DNA from: Strongylocentrotus purpuratus
Taxonomy: Eukaryota > Echinodermata > Echinoidea > Camarodonta > Strongylocentrotidae
Assembly (NCBI RefSeq): GCF_000002235.5
Contig: NW_022145528.1
Location: 496,001 to 560,000, forward strand
Reading direction: 5' to 3'
DNA length: 64,000 bases
Below, one piece after another: positions 34,995 to 48,300 of this stretch. The notes below the pieces were generated by a model. It was not told the origin of the DNA. It ran no database searches and saw only the letters and a list, made by a program, of their open reading frames with translations. The translations under genes were made by a program, and so were the position numbers. Position 1 is the stretch's first letter. Every line of letters starts with the position of its first letter.

Positions 34995-35299
34995 CTCGTT
35001 TCGTACACTTTATCTTAAATGATCTGAAATGCAAGCGCAGAGAATGCGTATATTGTACAAATTGAATTACGTATATCATTAGTGTATGGAAATGAATTAA
35101 ATGCATTAATTTGACATCCATATACATTTATTTGACCTTTCCTATATTGTAATAGTGGAATGAATAAACTCGCTTTTTAGTACAAAATAAGCATATTGAA
35201 TATCATCGGCTTGCTAGTATAGTTGCCATTTTTATTTATCACCACGACATCCATTGTGGGTATATTGAGGATTATATGCGAATTGACAAAGTTAAATTG
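34000..35299. repeat. (CT)n arrays and a possible LINE/SINE tail
   Basis: (TGTT)n-TTTTATTTCC at about 34108-34132 resembles the reversed tail of a retroposon. (CT)n/(GTCT)n arrays occur at about 34500-34585 and 34775-34995. A C13 run lies at 34314-34326. No gene was seen; the Leu/Ser-rich and Arg/Glu-rich frames are artefacts. Confidence 0.8.
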
Positions 35300-35412
35300 A
35301 TAGATATAATAATAATATTTAATTTTTATGTATAGCGCTTATTACAAATGTCTCTAAGCGCTTTAGAAATATATTATTACCCCGGTCATTGGATTCAGTA
35401 CATTCAAGGTCA
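35300..35412 (+). repeat. Dispersed (AAT)n-TATAGCGC repeat, copy 3
   Basis: (AAT)n is followed by TATGTATAGCGCTTATTACA, TCTCTAAGCGCTTTAGAAAT, ATTATTACCCCGGTCATTGG and ACATTCAAGG. It is the clearest copy of the family in the window. Confidence 0.68.
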
Positions 35413-36884
35413 CAGCTAAAAGCTCAAACATCTTGAATTTACAAAAGAAAATGAAAGATATAAACTAAATGCCAATAGAATGATGTGAAGTATAAACAAA
35501 AACAATATTCAGATTCTCAGTCCTGAAAGTGATATGATAAAAGGATTAAAAAGAAGGAGAAGAAGAAGAAGAATATAAAAAAGAAGGAGAAAAAATAGGA
35601 GGAGGGAAAAAAGGAAAAAAGAGGGAAACAAGGTATAGAGAGTAAAATAAAAAGATATAATGGAGCAATCTATATCTCACATCTTCTTGGAAGCTCTTGA
35701 CAGAGGTTGTTAATTTCAATGTTTGTAATATACGCCGAGGAATACCAGTTCTCTCTCTTGAAGAGATCTTGTTAAGGCGAGAGGAGAATAAATTCAAGAG
35801 TCTGCCATTGTTTGCCGAAAGTCTGATCACCTTTTCGACGTGTAAACGAGAATTTGTCTGTGAGTCTATTTAGCGCGTGTTTGCGTACTTGTGCTAAAAG
35901 TGTTTCAAGTGTTTCACCGCTATGGTGTGATGTCTGTGTGGGTGTGTAGTGCCTATTTGACTGTGCAATTGTGGGTGAGATTGGAATTGTAGAAAGGTAG
36001 AGATTGGCAGCGGCGGATTTTCAGGAGGGGGGTGGGGGGGGGGCACAACCGGCCCGTGCCCTTAGAAAATCTCCTTTATAACCCAAACCTCAATGCGAAA
36101 ATACACGCATTCAGTTTTTTCAAGGAAGGGACTACTACGACTCGATCACCTCGACTGATTGATCTAAAGAACCAGGCTAGGCGTAAATAGTCAAATTATT
36201 TTGACTAAACACCAACAAATAATACCACCAACAACGACAACGGAACAACGCAAGTACACGTAGCATTGTTTTTCCCCTATCTGATTCTGTGCCCCTTTCA
36301 AATAATTAGGCCCCACAGGTACCTAAAAATGTGAAAGCTTTTTTTCCCTTATCATAGATTTTTAAGTTATTTGTACCTGTAAAACAACTTGGTAACCTAA
36401 CATGCCGTGCTACAAGAGAGGAAAAAAAGCGCTTCTAGACTGTGAAATAAATAGATCAAAAATGTAAAGGTATACAGCATTCAACAGGAAAAAAAAACAA
36501 ATGGAAAAAATGATATTCTATTCTGTTTCCTCTATCTGGTCAGCAGAGATTCTTTTTTTCCTCTAATAATATTATGTCTTGTTTAAAAAAAAAAAAGCTA
36601 GACGCGCCCGGCCATATTGTCCAGCGGCACGCGGAAAAACAAAACTCACCGCAAAGCAATATTGAATCCCTTTCATTCATTACTTTTTTCTTCTTTACAG
36701 CAATACGAAATGAAATAATTCTACAGCCCCCTCTTAACCTCGACAATAAGAACAAATCACTTAATATCATCTATGTAAACAAAACCCGGACCCTGTCTGG
36801 GTTTCAAGCTTCGGCAATCAACCGGGATGGCGTGGGGATCGAGCAGGAGGAACTGACTGGTATCCAGTAAATGCTGGTAGGTGG

Positions 36885-36945
<61 letters not shown>

Positions 36946-37393
36946 GATCGATAGAAAAAGGAAAAGATACGACTGAAGATAAGGGAAAGCAAAAGAATGA
37001 ACGGAAGAGAAAGACTAGAATAGGACGATAAACAGGTTTAAACAAAAGAACCCAAAGGATTGAGAGAGAAATCGAAGTTAAGCGGATACACAGATGATGA
37101 ACGAAATACATAAAAGCTTAAATCGAAACACATATCAATGAACAACAAAATGAGATTTTAAAAAGGAGTAAAAATACAAGTGAATAAAAATGAAAATTGG
37201 AAAACATACAAACGATGGTAAGTATAATACAGATAGGTCGAAATGCATATATATAAATTGCATGAATAGGGAGATTTTTTATAGAAATAGGAAAACTCGG
37301 ATAAAGAAAAGATATAATTATACATGATAAAGTATTATGTAAATAAGAAAACATTGGTAAGATAAATTGAGAAAATATAGCAAGAGAAAGAGT

Positions 37394-37436
<43 letters not shown>

Positions 37437-38820
37437 CAAGGAGAAGTGGGTGTGCGTGTGTGTGTGAGAGAAGGGTGGGTGCGCGTGCTTGCTTGCGTGA
37501 AAGAAAAAATAGAGAGGGGGAGAGAGACGAGGAGAGAAAATATCGCTTTGTCTGATACAACAAACGAATCAGCTGTCTGTGTATTGTTTGAATTAAGGTT
37601 GATTAGTTTCGGAGAGCGTTCAAGTTCAGTTTAATTGCTAGGGACGCAGCGGTGGCTTTCTTCGGGTCATTGTATGAGGACACAAGGTCACGCAAGACCA
37701 ATACGAAGGCCTGTCATATACCAACACACCTCATAATATGATTACCATTCATTAATATTGGCGTTGGTGTTATTAAAATGAGAATGCGTTTTGTTATAAT
37801 TTATCAATACCGTTTTGAAGAATTTCTTTGTACGTGTACACTTTCTTTGTTTATTTTTGGTACAATGTAAAGTACTTGAGACATTTATGGTTATTAAATC
37901 TCATGAATATTTAATATTTGACATTATCATGATTGTATTGTCGGTATAGTACCTTCATTGCGCCAAGGAGACTCTTTACTATAGGTACATGTTACTTTTT
38001 GATAATAATAGTCCATATAATTAATGCCAGAAGTATTTTGGTCATGTCATCGTAGTGTTATCAATATCAATATATTGTGATAATTTTTATTATGAATTTA
38101 AAATATCAACATCATAATAAACAAGTGATAGTAGTAAGAATGGTGTATCGAAGCAAAGGTATATTGAGGCAATGAAAAGGGCAAGTACTTGTGTTGATTC
38201 TGATTAAACTTCAAAATTATCCTAGTATAAATAGCTGATTATGATAACGACATGCAGAGACTCACAATTATTATTCTCTTATCCACATCCGGTGAATTGC
38301 CATAATTAATTCACTGTTTTATTATGTGGCAAATATTTAATTTTCCCGGAACACAATATTCATGAATCTCATTCCCTTTATAAACATACTTAAGGGGGAA
38401 TGAATTGGTGACTTTGTTAGAAACAAACCTAGCAACACACCAATTATTGTTAAACTCTCGCAATCGCAGTAAGAATAATAGTCTAGACTTAATTGTTTAT
38501 TGATTTTGCCAAGTAATTAGTAGGAAGATAAGCCTATAATGATAATTGGACTTTTCAAACTTTACGTCTTGAGATCTATTTTCTCTCGCTTCAAGACCCA
38601 CTCGTCAGTGAAAGTTGAAATGACATTATTGGATTAATTGCGAACATGCATGTTTGGGGTTCTTTGTTTGGGAGGAAAGCGAGGTCGTACTCATTGAGGT
38701 TATCAAATGGATAGTGACTACTAATGATGGTATGGTAAATGTTGAGCAATAATTAAAGGACGCCCGGGATTATGGGGTATTTTAATTATTTGGTTCAGAT
38801 GTTCGCCAGACGTTTTTTGT
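35413..38820. other. No gene seen; (GA)n arrays
   Basis: The stretch holds purine-rich sequence near 35550-35630 and (GA)n at about 36887-36942 and 37398-37438. The remainder is AT-rich. Frames present are short or derive from the repeats. Confidence 0.5.
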
Positions 38821-38825
38821 AGAGG

Positions 38826-38827
38826 TG

Positions 38828-38901
<74 letters not shown>

Positions 38902-39056
38902 TAGAGAGAGAGAGAGGGAGTGAGGAAGAGAGAGAAATAGAGAGAGAGAGAGAAATAGGAGAGAGAGTCGGGAGGGTGTGTGTGTGTGTGTGTGTGTGTG
39001 GGAGAGAGTGAGAGAGAGAGGGGGAGAGACAGAATGTGTGCGCGCGTGTGTGTGTA

Positions 39057-39094
<38 letters not shown>

Positions 39095-39148
39095 TGGGAT
39101 GGAGAGATAGAGCATGAATGTAGAGAGAGAGAGAGAGAGAGAGAGACA
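38826..39148. repeat. Compound (GA)n/(GT)n microsatellite
   Basis: Alternating (GA)n and (GT)n blocks span about 320 bp, with the GT blocks at about 38870-38900, 38976-39000 and 39034-39072. The 161- and 106-residue Ser/Leu/His/Thr frames here are artefacts. Confidence 0.93.
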
Positions 39149-41670
39149 GCGAGAGACACTAAAAGGAGAAATGATAACAGAAATAATTCATAAAAAGATT
39201 CAATGTTTATATTGTAAATTACAATATTTTGCAAAAGTGTATATCGCCTATTTGTAAATCGGTACATAATATTTTATCGACCATGTGGAAAAAAGAAGAA
39301 GTCGATACTCAAGATGCTAAAGTTAGGAGATAAAAGCAAGAAGTACAATAACCGATAACCAAGGAACAAACGCGATACAGCATGTTGAACAAAAGGATGA
39401 AAAGTGTAGGAGAAGAGAAAGAAGACTTAACAGTTCGGCGAATCCAAAATGGGAGAATCGAATGAATCCATTTCTGCGAATATAAACACAGACTCTGTTC
39501 AGAAAGATGAGACGACGTTTAATGCGCGCCAAGAGCTGAGCAATCAAGCATCCCTTAATGAGAATCACTCCTTTTGGATGAGTAATAGCATCTGATTAAT
39601 AAATCTTGTTGTGTCCGGGTCCTTCCCGCCAAAACAGACAGCCCCGAAAGTGTCCCGCTGCGAGCTCGCCGTCTGCCCATCTCGTATGCAAATGAGCCAG
39701 ACGATTGTTAGACGAGGAGCGTGTTGATCTCCGATAGACAATCGAAGGCTTGTGATCGTCGTCTGCTGAACGTTGTCGCGTCGTTGGGGAGTATGCGTCC
39801 GTTTGTTGTGCGTAGGGCTTCTCAGAATTTCAGAGGGAAAGAGAGGGGGGGGGGGGGTAGTGTAAGCCTTCTTGATTTTGAGGGAGGGAACGGGTAGGAA
39901 ATTCGTATTTCACTACATGAGAGGATGGACATGATTGGGGGGGGGGCGTGGGGAACTGAAAGTAAAGTTTATCATAATAGTGACGAGAGGGATCATTTCA
40001 TTCAGCTGTTATTAAAGACATGTATGATCAGGGGGCCTGTTAGTAAATGTGCTTGTTTTCCAACTTGGAAAACATAAACAAGGAGAAATGTATTTTAGAA
40101 ACAGCAAAGAACCAGGAATGGAAACTAGAAATTGGAATAAATACAATGCAGAATAACGAAATTGTTTATAAAGAGCTATGTATATAGGATTTAGCTGTTT
40201 ATCTCGAATTGTTGTTTTCTTCATAACAGTTGAAAAGAAATGGAAATAAAGAAACATAGTGGGGGAACACATAAGGCAGCGACCTTTAGAACGGTTATAT
40301 TTATGTCAAAATGTGATTTACAACATACTGTACATTCAACTCTAATGTATTATCCCTGGAAAAAAATTAAACAACAACAACAAAATAATTATCAGGCTAC
40401 AAAATGGTCAAAGGGAATCGTACCAATTTGTTGGAAGAAAGGAAAAGATGGAGGGCGATACCAAGAACAGGGGGGATCATTTAGAGACATGGTCTTTGTG
40501 TTCAATCTCATAAAGACGAGAATCAAAAGACATAACCCTCTCTCATCTCGCTGAAAGAAAGCAGCCGTGCTTTAATCATCGCACCCCCTTGTTATCGTAG
40601 GATGAGAGAGTGTTCTGTCGATTGTCACACCTTCTTGGAACATGAGACACAAAACTTGCCCCATCCCTCACCCCTAAACACAAAACATCATTTTGACACC
40701 TCTCTGGTCTTCGCCCACCATAAGGCCTGTCTTCCATCTTCCCCCGATGGTTAGCGTAGCGAGCAGCGGTTTTACCCGGAGCGGGGGATGACTCGAAAAA
40801 GCATCTATGTAAATGAGGCAACCGTGAGGTGCGTAATGCGAAACGACGCTGGCACTGTAACGCACGCGTATGATTTTACGTGCGTGATCAGCGAGGCAGA
40901 ACTAATGTCAAGTTGTATCGTCTAGCTTTTTCATCCGCTGGCTAAAGAAGGATGATTAAAATATTCAGAGGAAATTCGGAAACAATGAACACTATGTCAA
41001 TCCAGATGTACTTCCCCCTGTCCACCTGAAACCAATTTCATTCTATATGAGCACCTTTTCACGATATTATTTGATTTTGCTGCCTCGGCAGCATCAAACA
41101 ATATTTATATCTTTAGCCACTTTTTGCAGTCCCCTTTAATCTATATGATGCGATGCGTTATCAAGGCCACATCCGTTTCTTCACCCTCCATCAACAGTAA
41201 CGTCACTTCCTTACCGATTCAGATTGAATGTCATACATTTAATGAACTGATTCACAAATTACTTCCAGCGTATCTTCAAATTGACATCAGTAGCAAGCAC
41301 TTCTTTGTCATCAACTTTGATGGACCCCTAAGAAGGTAAATTTCCCACCGAAAACAACTTATCTTCTAGATTACACTGTGAATAGCGTAATATCCCCAGA
41401 GCAGACGGGAGATGCACTTAGCTGCGACTTTATGAATATTCATGACCCAAACAAGTGATGGCAGATAAGGGGAGGATCGCCTGGAGGGATAATTTTGAAT
41501 TAAGATGGAGATTGCCGTCAAAGACAATGGTTGTATATTCATTCAGGGGGTATATTGGCGAGGAATATCAGGAACATTATTCGGAATTTGATAATACCGC
41601 GCATCAATGCCATATAGACACGCTTGCTTTGCAGACGAATACTATTAGAGCCTTATTGTATCCCCCTTTC
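39149..41670. other. No gene seen; GC-richer islet near 39.6-39.8 kb
   Basis: A G13 run lies at 39845-39857. A CpG-containing islet at 39600-39800 carries ATGCAAAT (39686-39693). A 12-bp palindrome, ATGAATATTCAT, lies at 41432-41443. No coding sequence is recognisable. Confidence 0.45.
39600..39800. promoter_or_regulatory. GC-richer islet with an octamer motif
   Basis: The islet contains TATGCAAATGAGC at 39685-39697, a 13-mer identical to the one at 23505-23517 and centred on the POU-factor octamer. It sits in sequence with many CGs. A regulatory role is inference only. Confidence 0.25.
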
Positions 41671-41671
41671 C

Positions 41672-41674
<3 letters not shown>

Positions 41675-41743
<69 letters not shown>

Positions 41744-41963
41744 TTCCCTCTATGCTCCATGCCCTCTGCATGACATTAAAATGAACATGGCATAAGTAAT
41801 GTGCTAAAACCGCTGTTGCCTTGCACTTTTCTGACAGGTTTGATAATTTATAATTAATAGGCGATTAGATGTGCGGAAATGGAAATGTTTGATGTTCATA
41901 CACATATTATTTAACCCACCAGCCCCCCCCCCCCCCCAGACACAGAAACACAAACACACACAC

Positions 41964-42002
<39 letters not shown>
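41675..42002. repeat. (CT)n arrays and a C15 run
   Basis: (CT)n spans about 41675-41742 and 41967-42001. C15 lies at 41923-41937, followed by a short (CA)n run. Confidence 0.92.
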
Positions 42003-42004
<2 letters not shown>

Positions 42005-42376
42005 TTCCCTGACTCACATAATAATGTAAATTGATTGATGATGATCATGGAAGTCATTTGTTCTGAAGGTTAGCTCATTAAATATTGCTGTGATGGACAT
42101 AATGATGATTATTACCATGCTGCCAAGTACATAAAAATAACGCCCGATAACAAAGAAAGGGGGTGACCACATTTCTTGTTACTTTGATTAGGTATGACAT
42201 CTGCAGGGATTAATCGTTCTAAGATGCGAATTTTATCAGTGTGATCTTTTATTACCTCGCATTGTGCGTTGTATATACATTTTAAAGTACTTTATTTTAA
42301 AGTATATATACGGGAAACGTCAATTTGTGGCGCAATGAGCAAAAACGTTTTTTTTTTGTTTTTTGTTTTTTTTGTT

Positions 42377-42720
42377 GGGGGGGGGGGGCAAGGGGCGGAG
42401 ACACCGGAAGCACAGGGATCTGAGGCATTTAATAATGGTCCGATGAGCATTCAAGGGGCCGTGTTAGGGCCCCTGGTTGGGTACAGGGCGGAGCCCCCGA
42501 AGCTCAATGGTTTTAGGCATTTAATTACGGTAACATGAGCGCATTTTGATACCTTATTTATGACACTGGCAAATCACTAATTGGCATGGAGTCCAGGGGG
42601 CGGAGCACACATATTAAGCTCAGGGGTTTATAGGAATTAATAACGATCAGATGAGCATTTAGGGGCCAGCCTTATGACCCCTGGTATGGTCCAGGGGCTG
42701 GAGCCCCCGCAAGCTTAGAC
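42377..42720. repeat. Three imperfect tandem units with GGGGCGGAGCCCCC and GGCATTTAATAA
   Basis: After a G12 run (42377-42388), units beginning GGGCGGAG (about 42395, 42487 and 42598) each contain AAGC(T/A)CAGGG, GGCATTTAATAACGG-like and ATGAGCATT-like blocks, and two also have AGGGGCC and CCCCTGGT. The spacing is about 92-116 bp. Part of a fourth unit (GGCTGGAGCCCCCGCAAGCT) closes the array. Confidence 0.72.
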
Positions 42721-44031
42721 TATTAACGTCCTTCCTTTTACAACAATGACAATGGTCCTCTCTTAATTTGAGAATTTCGCGAAACTTTCTATCCAGAAGT
42801 AGTTCGGATAGGAATAATTGGGTGGAAATCAATTTAATTTGATCAATGTTTTGTCAAGGTTAATTTCAATAAGAACAACGGTAGATATGAACAACAAACT
42901 TTAAACGAGAAAACAATCAATGCGTCACGCCAATTACCAGGATTATCAGGATTATCAGGATTATCATAAAATCGATTGTGGCTTAGATTAAGTTATTAGG
43001 CAACACTGTGACGTCCCAAGGTTACGTTATTCTGGTGGCGATTACAAACAAAATCGAAAACGTCTGGGATCAAAACAAAAAACACTTGCAAAACATGCAA
43101 TCCGCTAAAAATGGGTTATCGTGCAATATTGCAATTACGGTAAATGGTATGCTATTTTTATGTAAATAATACGTTCATATCTCCATCTGATTGAAACATT
43201 ATGATAATCCTAGCATATATATTTTTGAATTATTCTGTTACTTGTGAGGCAAGCTAGTACATATTGAGCCAGTGCCGTGAGCGTCAAAAGTTTTTCTTCT
43301 CGGAACAGTATCTAGGTTAAGAATCCATTAGTTGAACCTGTCCAACGGTTGCGCGCTTTAGCTGATTCTATAGTCGATACCATCGATCGGTAGTCGATAC
43401 GAATTAGCGCATAACGGTCGCCTGCGTATAATAAACAAACACGCCGCGAGCGATTTTCATTGACGGAATTCTTTCAATTTCTTGCATTCTTTGTTTCCTT
43501 CTTTATATTCTTTGTTGCTACTTTCGTTCCTTCATTCTGTGGTGACTATCATCTAAAAATAATTGGTCCGTCCATCTAACCATATAACTGATCATAACGT
43601 TTCAGTTTGCACAATTGCGTAATGTAGGTCTAGTCATAGAGAGGGGACAGTGGTGCCATTGGAGGGTTGGGGGAAGGGTCAAATGTTTCATTATTTACTG
43701 ACTTTAAATTCAAATCCTAATTCACATTTACATTTATTGATTATTATCCAAACATGTATGACCATTCTTAATTTTCTCTAACAAAGTATCCAAATTATAC
43801 TAGTGTAACAAAGAATTAAAGAACTGAACACAGAGTGGATGGGTTTGAGAGAGGGTTACGTCATCTTCGTTTTCACGTTGCCTTCCCAGCATGCCTAACT
43901 TTTCTACCTTATCTTCGTTTCCTTCTTTTTTCTTCTCTTTGTATTACTTCGCGCAGTTTGATTTGGGGCACATAAATTATGTGGCTACGCCAGTGATATT
44001 GCGGTACAGCTATGTTGTGTGTATTACAAAC
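42721..44031. other. No gene seen
   Basis: A GGATTATCA unit is tandemly repeated three times near 42938-42965. The remainder is AT-rich, non-coding sequence. Confidence 0.45.
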
Positions 44032-44092
44032 TTTATGATTTGTAATTTCAATATTTCTTTTTAAAAGAAATATTGAAATTACAAATCATAAA
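44032..44092. repeat. Perfect 61-nt palindrome (30-bp arms, 1-nt centre)
   Basis: The left arm 44032-44061 begins TTTATGATTTGTAATTTC and the right arm 44063-44092 is its exact reverse complement. A single T (44062) separates them. Pairing stops at 44031/44093. The sequence is AT-rich and unrelated to the other foldbacks in the window. Confidence 0.95.
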
Positions 44093-44544
44093 TGGAAATT
44101 TTGAAATAGAGCAAGTCTAACCTGAGAATTATACAAATTCCTTTTTTTTCTTGCCTTTTTGTTTTTTTATTTTTGTAAATTTTAGTAAAATATTTCATTA
44201 TACTTCCTTATGTTTTGATTTATGACTTCTCGGTTGCGAGTCTTGCGCATTTTGATACTAAACCATTTCAAGAAGGTAAAAATGATGTATAAGTATAGGT
44301 GAAATCTATGTATGATATGATATTTTAAAAACATATTATTGATTATATCTCTGCTCCATAATGTGCTAGTTTTCACTATTTGCCCTCACAATATAGATGA
44401 GATCTGACCTTCTTTTAATACTTTTAGATGTAAGCTGTAATACGTCACATTCTCAAAGAAATATACATATGAATAAGTCAATTTTTCATATATTTTAATT
44501 TGAAAAAAGTCGGTAAGAGTATGAAGAATTGAGTTGTTAACTGT

Positions 44545-44716
44545 ATATAAATCAGTCCCGATTTTTATGCTGTTACATGCCATATTTAGAAAATCAAGGC
44601 ATTTGAAGAGCCATGCTTTTCAAGAAACAATTTTTAATCTGATGGTCTTGCAGAATATCAATATTAACGCTCACGAATTATTTTTCATCTCTCCCAAAAC
44701 TCAACCTTCCCTTTAA
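44545..44716 (-). mobile_element. Partial TTAA-1 MITE, inverted
   Basis: The reverse complement matches the left half of the element at 4236-4600, sharing TTAAAGGGAAGGTTGAGTT, GATGAAAAATAATT, GAAAAGCATGGCTCTTCAAA and ATGGCATGTAACAGCATAA. The TTAA end is at 44713-44716. The other end was not found. Confidence 0.75.
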
Positions 44717-44959
44717 GACTGGATCAAAAGAAGAGCGGGGTCAATCGTGCTCAAGAATATCCACATCAAAAAAGCATGTAGTATGCCCATGGTAACACTC
44801 GATAAACATGCCGCTAGCTGAGATTGGCATCTTTTACCCACCATATATTTTTATCACTGAAGCGAACTAAAACAATGATTATCATATTGATCGCCTGAAC
44901 CCAAAGGCAAATACGTAATTAGAATACAATCATATGGACCGCCCAATTACACTTAAGAA

Positions 44960-45165
44960 TACGCTTGAAGTCAGAGAGAGCAGGATAGAGAGATAGAGAG
45001 GGGTAGGGGAATGGCGGAAGAAAGAGAGGGGAGGGGAGGAGAAATAGAGAGAGGGAGAGGAAAATGGAGGGGTGGTGGATATAGAAAGATACTGGGAGAG
45101 AGAACAAACAAGGAGTGTATGAGAGAGGGAAAGAGAGAGAGAGAGAGAAAGGGGGGTGGGAGGGT
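44960..45165. repeat. (GA)n-rich degenerate purine tract
   Basis: GAGAGA with AGGGG and GGAA interruptions spans about 200 bp. No gene. Confidence 0.85.
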
Positions 45166-45226
45166 TGAAAGATAGAGAGAATGAGAATGTGGATGGGGAA
45201 AAATATTCTTAAAAGGCGTACTAACC

Positions 45227-45354
45227 CTTAAAGATACTATGTCCCATTTGCAGCCAACATTAAATTCAGTAGAACTTTGCAGGAATTATGAATATGCCAT
45301 GTATGTCCTATCTGTGAAATTGATGGTATCTTTAAAGCAACTTGGTAACATTGT
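45227..45354. mobile_element. Short TTAA-flanked MITE with AGATAC ends, copy 2
   Basis: TTAAAGATACTATGTCCC at the left and GATGGTATCTTTAA at the right are inverted ends, each on TTAA, and GCAGCCAACATTAAATTC and CTTTGCAGGAATTATGAATA lie between. The core matches 19701-19792 closely. The small size and TTAA edges fit a piggyBac- or Kolobok-type MITE. Confidence 0.65.
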
Positions 45355-48300
45355 TTTAGATGAGAGAAAATGGTGCTAACGTAGTGCGTTCAATGCTAAA
45401 TGTACAATTAAAGATAATAGACCATTATTAATGATAAAAATTTGTAAAGACTGATACGATCGACTCCTTAATTCTCCCGACTATATTATCATAATTTAAT
45501 TGAGCTTTAGGTGAGTGTGAATCGTCACAAAGCAATGAATTGACTCTCTATAGCATTCCAAACATTTAAATGTTGAAGATTTTTCAAAGCCTGTTTTATG
45601 TCATATTTTCATGGAAAAACAGTTGGGAAAATTCAAAAATTGGTTGGAAGAATTTACTCTAAGAGAGGGTTACACTTTGAAGCCTTAAAAGAAAACCATA
45701 AATAGCTTTGTGGTTTGAGAATTGTTATTTCAGGATTGTGCATATTAGAGGGTTAGTACAGTAGAAGAAATATAATAAGTAACATTTCATACGCAAATTA
45801 CGTAGTTTTTTCATCGACCTTCAACAATGTTACCGGTTCCCTCTACGTATATCGATGCTGCGATGAGCTTTTGCATGCATCTGTTATGTATTAATATATA
45901 CGAAGCCATTATTATTATTATTATTATTAGTCAGAATTTCAAACTGCATGAAAGGTCAGACAAACAAATTGGCCTACCCGACCTAGCAACACGTAATCCA
46001 TGCAATATACCGATTCATTAACATATTTAAATTCATGGACGTTTCTTTCATGGGGACCTAGTGACGAGTGGTCGCATCAACCTGTTTAATATTGATGAAT
46101 GGATTTCAATACTCGGAATCCAGTCTGCATACATTACTTGTCACTAAGTCGGACAAGCCTCAGAAAGCTTTCATGTTGTCACGAACAACCTTTCTTTGAA
46201 AAGCATGCTTGAAATTTTGGATATGTATGGTAAACCCGTCTTTTGGGATTCTGAGCATTAAAAAACAACAATTTCCCAACAGGTGAATGCAAAGATTCGT
46301 AACGAGACACTTTTAGCAAAGACGTTGGCATTAACATTTGATAACAGTATGAAAAGGGTCTATCAAGTCTTCTGCATGTATTTGAATATTGACTTTTTTC
46401 ATAGCTATTACCACTACCCTCCCCCAAAATGTAAACATTAGCAAATAATAGCCCTAGACAGGAAGTCTATGCTTGAAAGAAAAAAAAGTGGAAAGCAAAT
46501 ATTGTATCGATCGTGAAGTATCATGACTCTTTCATACAGAGTAATTGAACGGAATGAATATCAAACAGTATCGGAATATGTCTTATCAGTTTTATGGTTT
46601 TATCAGTATTTGGTCTTTGCTTTGCCACTTCATCGGTCAGCTGATCGCCCGACGCGTGCTCTTCATGACGAAACAATGGGATCGCTGAAGCGTGGAAGCA
46701 CACGCGAACACACCGCGGCACGCACCTGCACCTGTTCCAGTACATTCCGATGCCTATTGTTCGATTGAAGTGGGTTAGTCTTGATAATCAGTCTCTTATA
46801 ATAGACTGATAAGTTTGGTTTGAAAGGTTACTCCCACTTTTAAAGACGGTATGAGATTCGGGGGAGGGATGTTTGTGTTTGTGTAGGGGTGGGGGGGGGG
46901 GGGGGGGGTCAGGGGGCATGTAGTCAAGCCGAAATCTGCATTTACTTAATACATGCATTTTCACCCCCCTTTTTGTTTTGTTTTGTTTTTGCTTTGTTTT
47001 GTTTATGTTTTGTTTACTATGCTTTTCTTCTGTTCTATGTTGTTTTGCTTTGTTTGTTTGGTTTCTCGTCAGAGCTGTAGGACACACAAAGTTCCTTTGG
47101 TGAATTAATCCGAGCTCCACCGCTGCAAAAGAAGAAAATAAAATAAAGTGAATTACTGAGGATTAAGGCTTTGAGGAATAATTTTGCGAGATGGATAGAA
47201 AGCATAAGTTTGGAAGACTCTGCCCAAAGACTTGTCTTAAGTTTTACTCTAATAGTATTGACAACTGTTCAAAACGCTGTCAGGTTTCATAAAGTCTGTC
47301 ATAAACATACAAGATTTGTAAGTGTTGTTGTTTCAGTTTTGACCACAATCAATAAATACATGAAACACAGAACTTTATATCAAGAGAAAAGAAATGTAGG
47401 CCGATTTAAGTTTTAACTTTAATTAAATTCAGATCCTTTTTTATTTTAAAGGTCTGAATATTGAGACCACGTTGACAAGGTAGTCTACCTGACTACTGGC
47501 ACTTCGCCAGGTAAACTAAAAGAAGAATTAAAACTTTTTTTTATGTGTGTCAAACCTTTGTACACGGTGCGCGTGTCATGCACTTCTTTGACAGACCATG
47601 CAACAGCTGTTTGAAAACACAAAAGGAACGATTACTTTTCTTTTGGTCCGAAGCAAATCTCGAAGGTCGGCCATTGTGTGATTATTCCTTTTTATTTCTT
47701 TTAAAGCGTCTCTAAAGTAAATATTAATGAGAAGAGAACTCAGCAAGGGGCAGGCTCCACAAACGGGCTTGTGCAAGCATACACTTTTGGTAAGAAATTG
47801 CGATGCAGTTTTGTTCCACCCCTTTTCTGATATTCTAAAGGGAGAGCGTCTGCAACGAGAGAAGGCCATGGGCGCTGCTTATTTTGGCTATTATTCTTTC
47901 AAAGGTCCAACAGGTTGTACTTGTTCGTACCTATAATGGCGTCGACATGAACCGTTCAAATCACTTGAATAAACACCGTCTTTTCAAAAGATAAACATCT
48001 TGCCCCTAAAAAGGTAGTGTGGAGCATACCGCCATATGCCAAGTCTAGTCTAGGGAGTCTAGAGGGGGCTAGCGACTCCTGTTTGACTCCTTTAATCACA
48101 AGGAGAAAATAATTTACATTTAATGAAGTCATAAAGGAAAGAAAGAAGATTAGATCTCGAAGAATGGATATGAACTGATTCATTTTTTTTTACCTTTGTC
48201 ATATTCATAAATGAAAATATCAATTTTGTTGATTGCCAGATGGCCGAGTTGTAAAAGAAATCTTATTCAGGTTTGAGAAGGTTACAATTATCCATTGCTA

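Noticed and set aside
38826-39148. CRISPR-like or protein-coding repeat array
   Set aside because: It is a dinucleotide microsatellite with no spacers and no unit structure.
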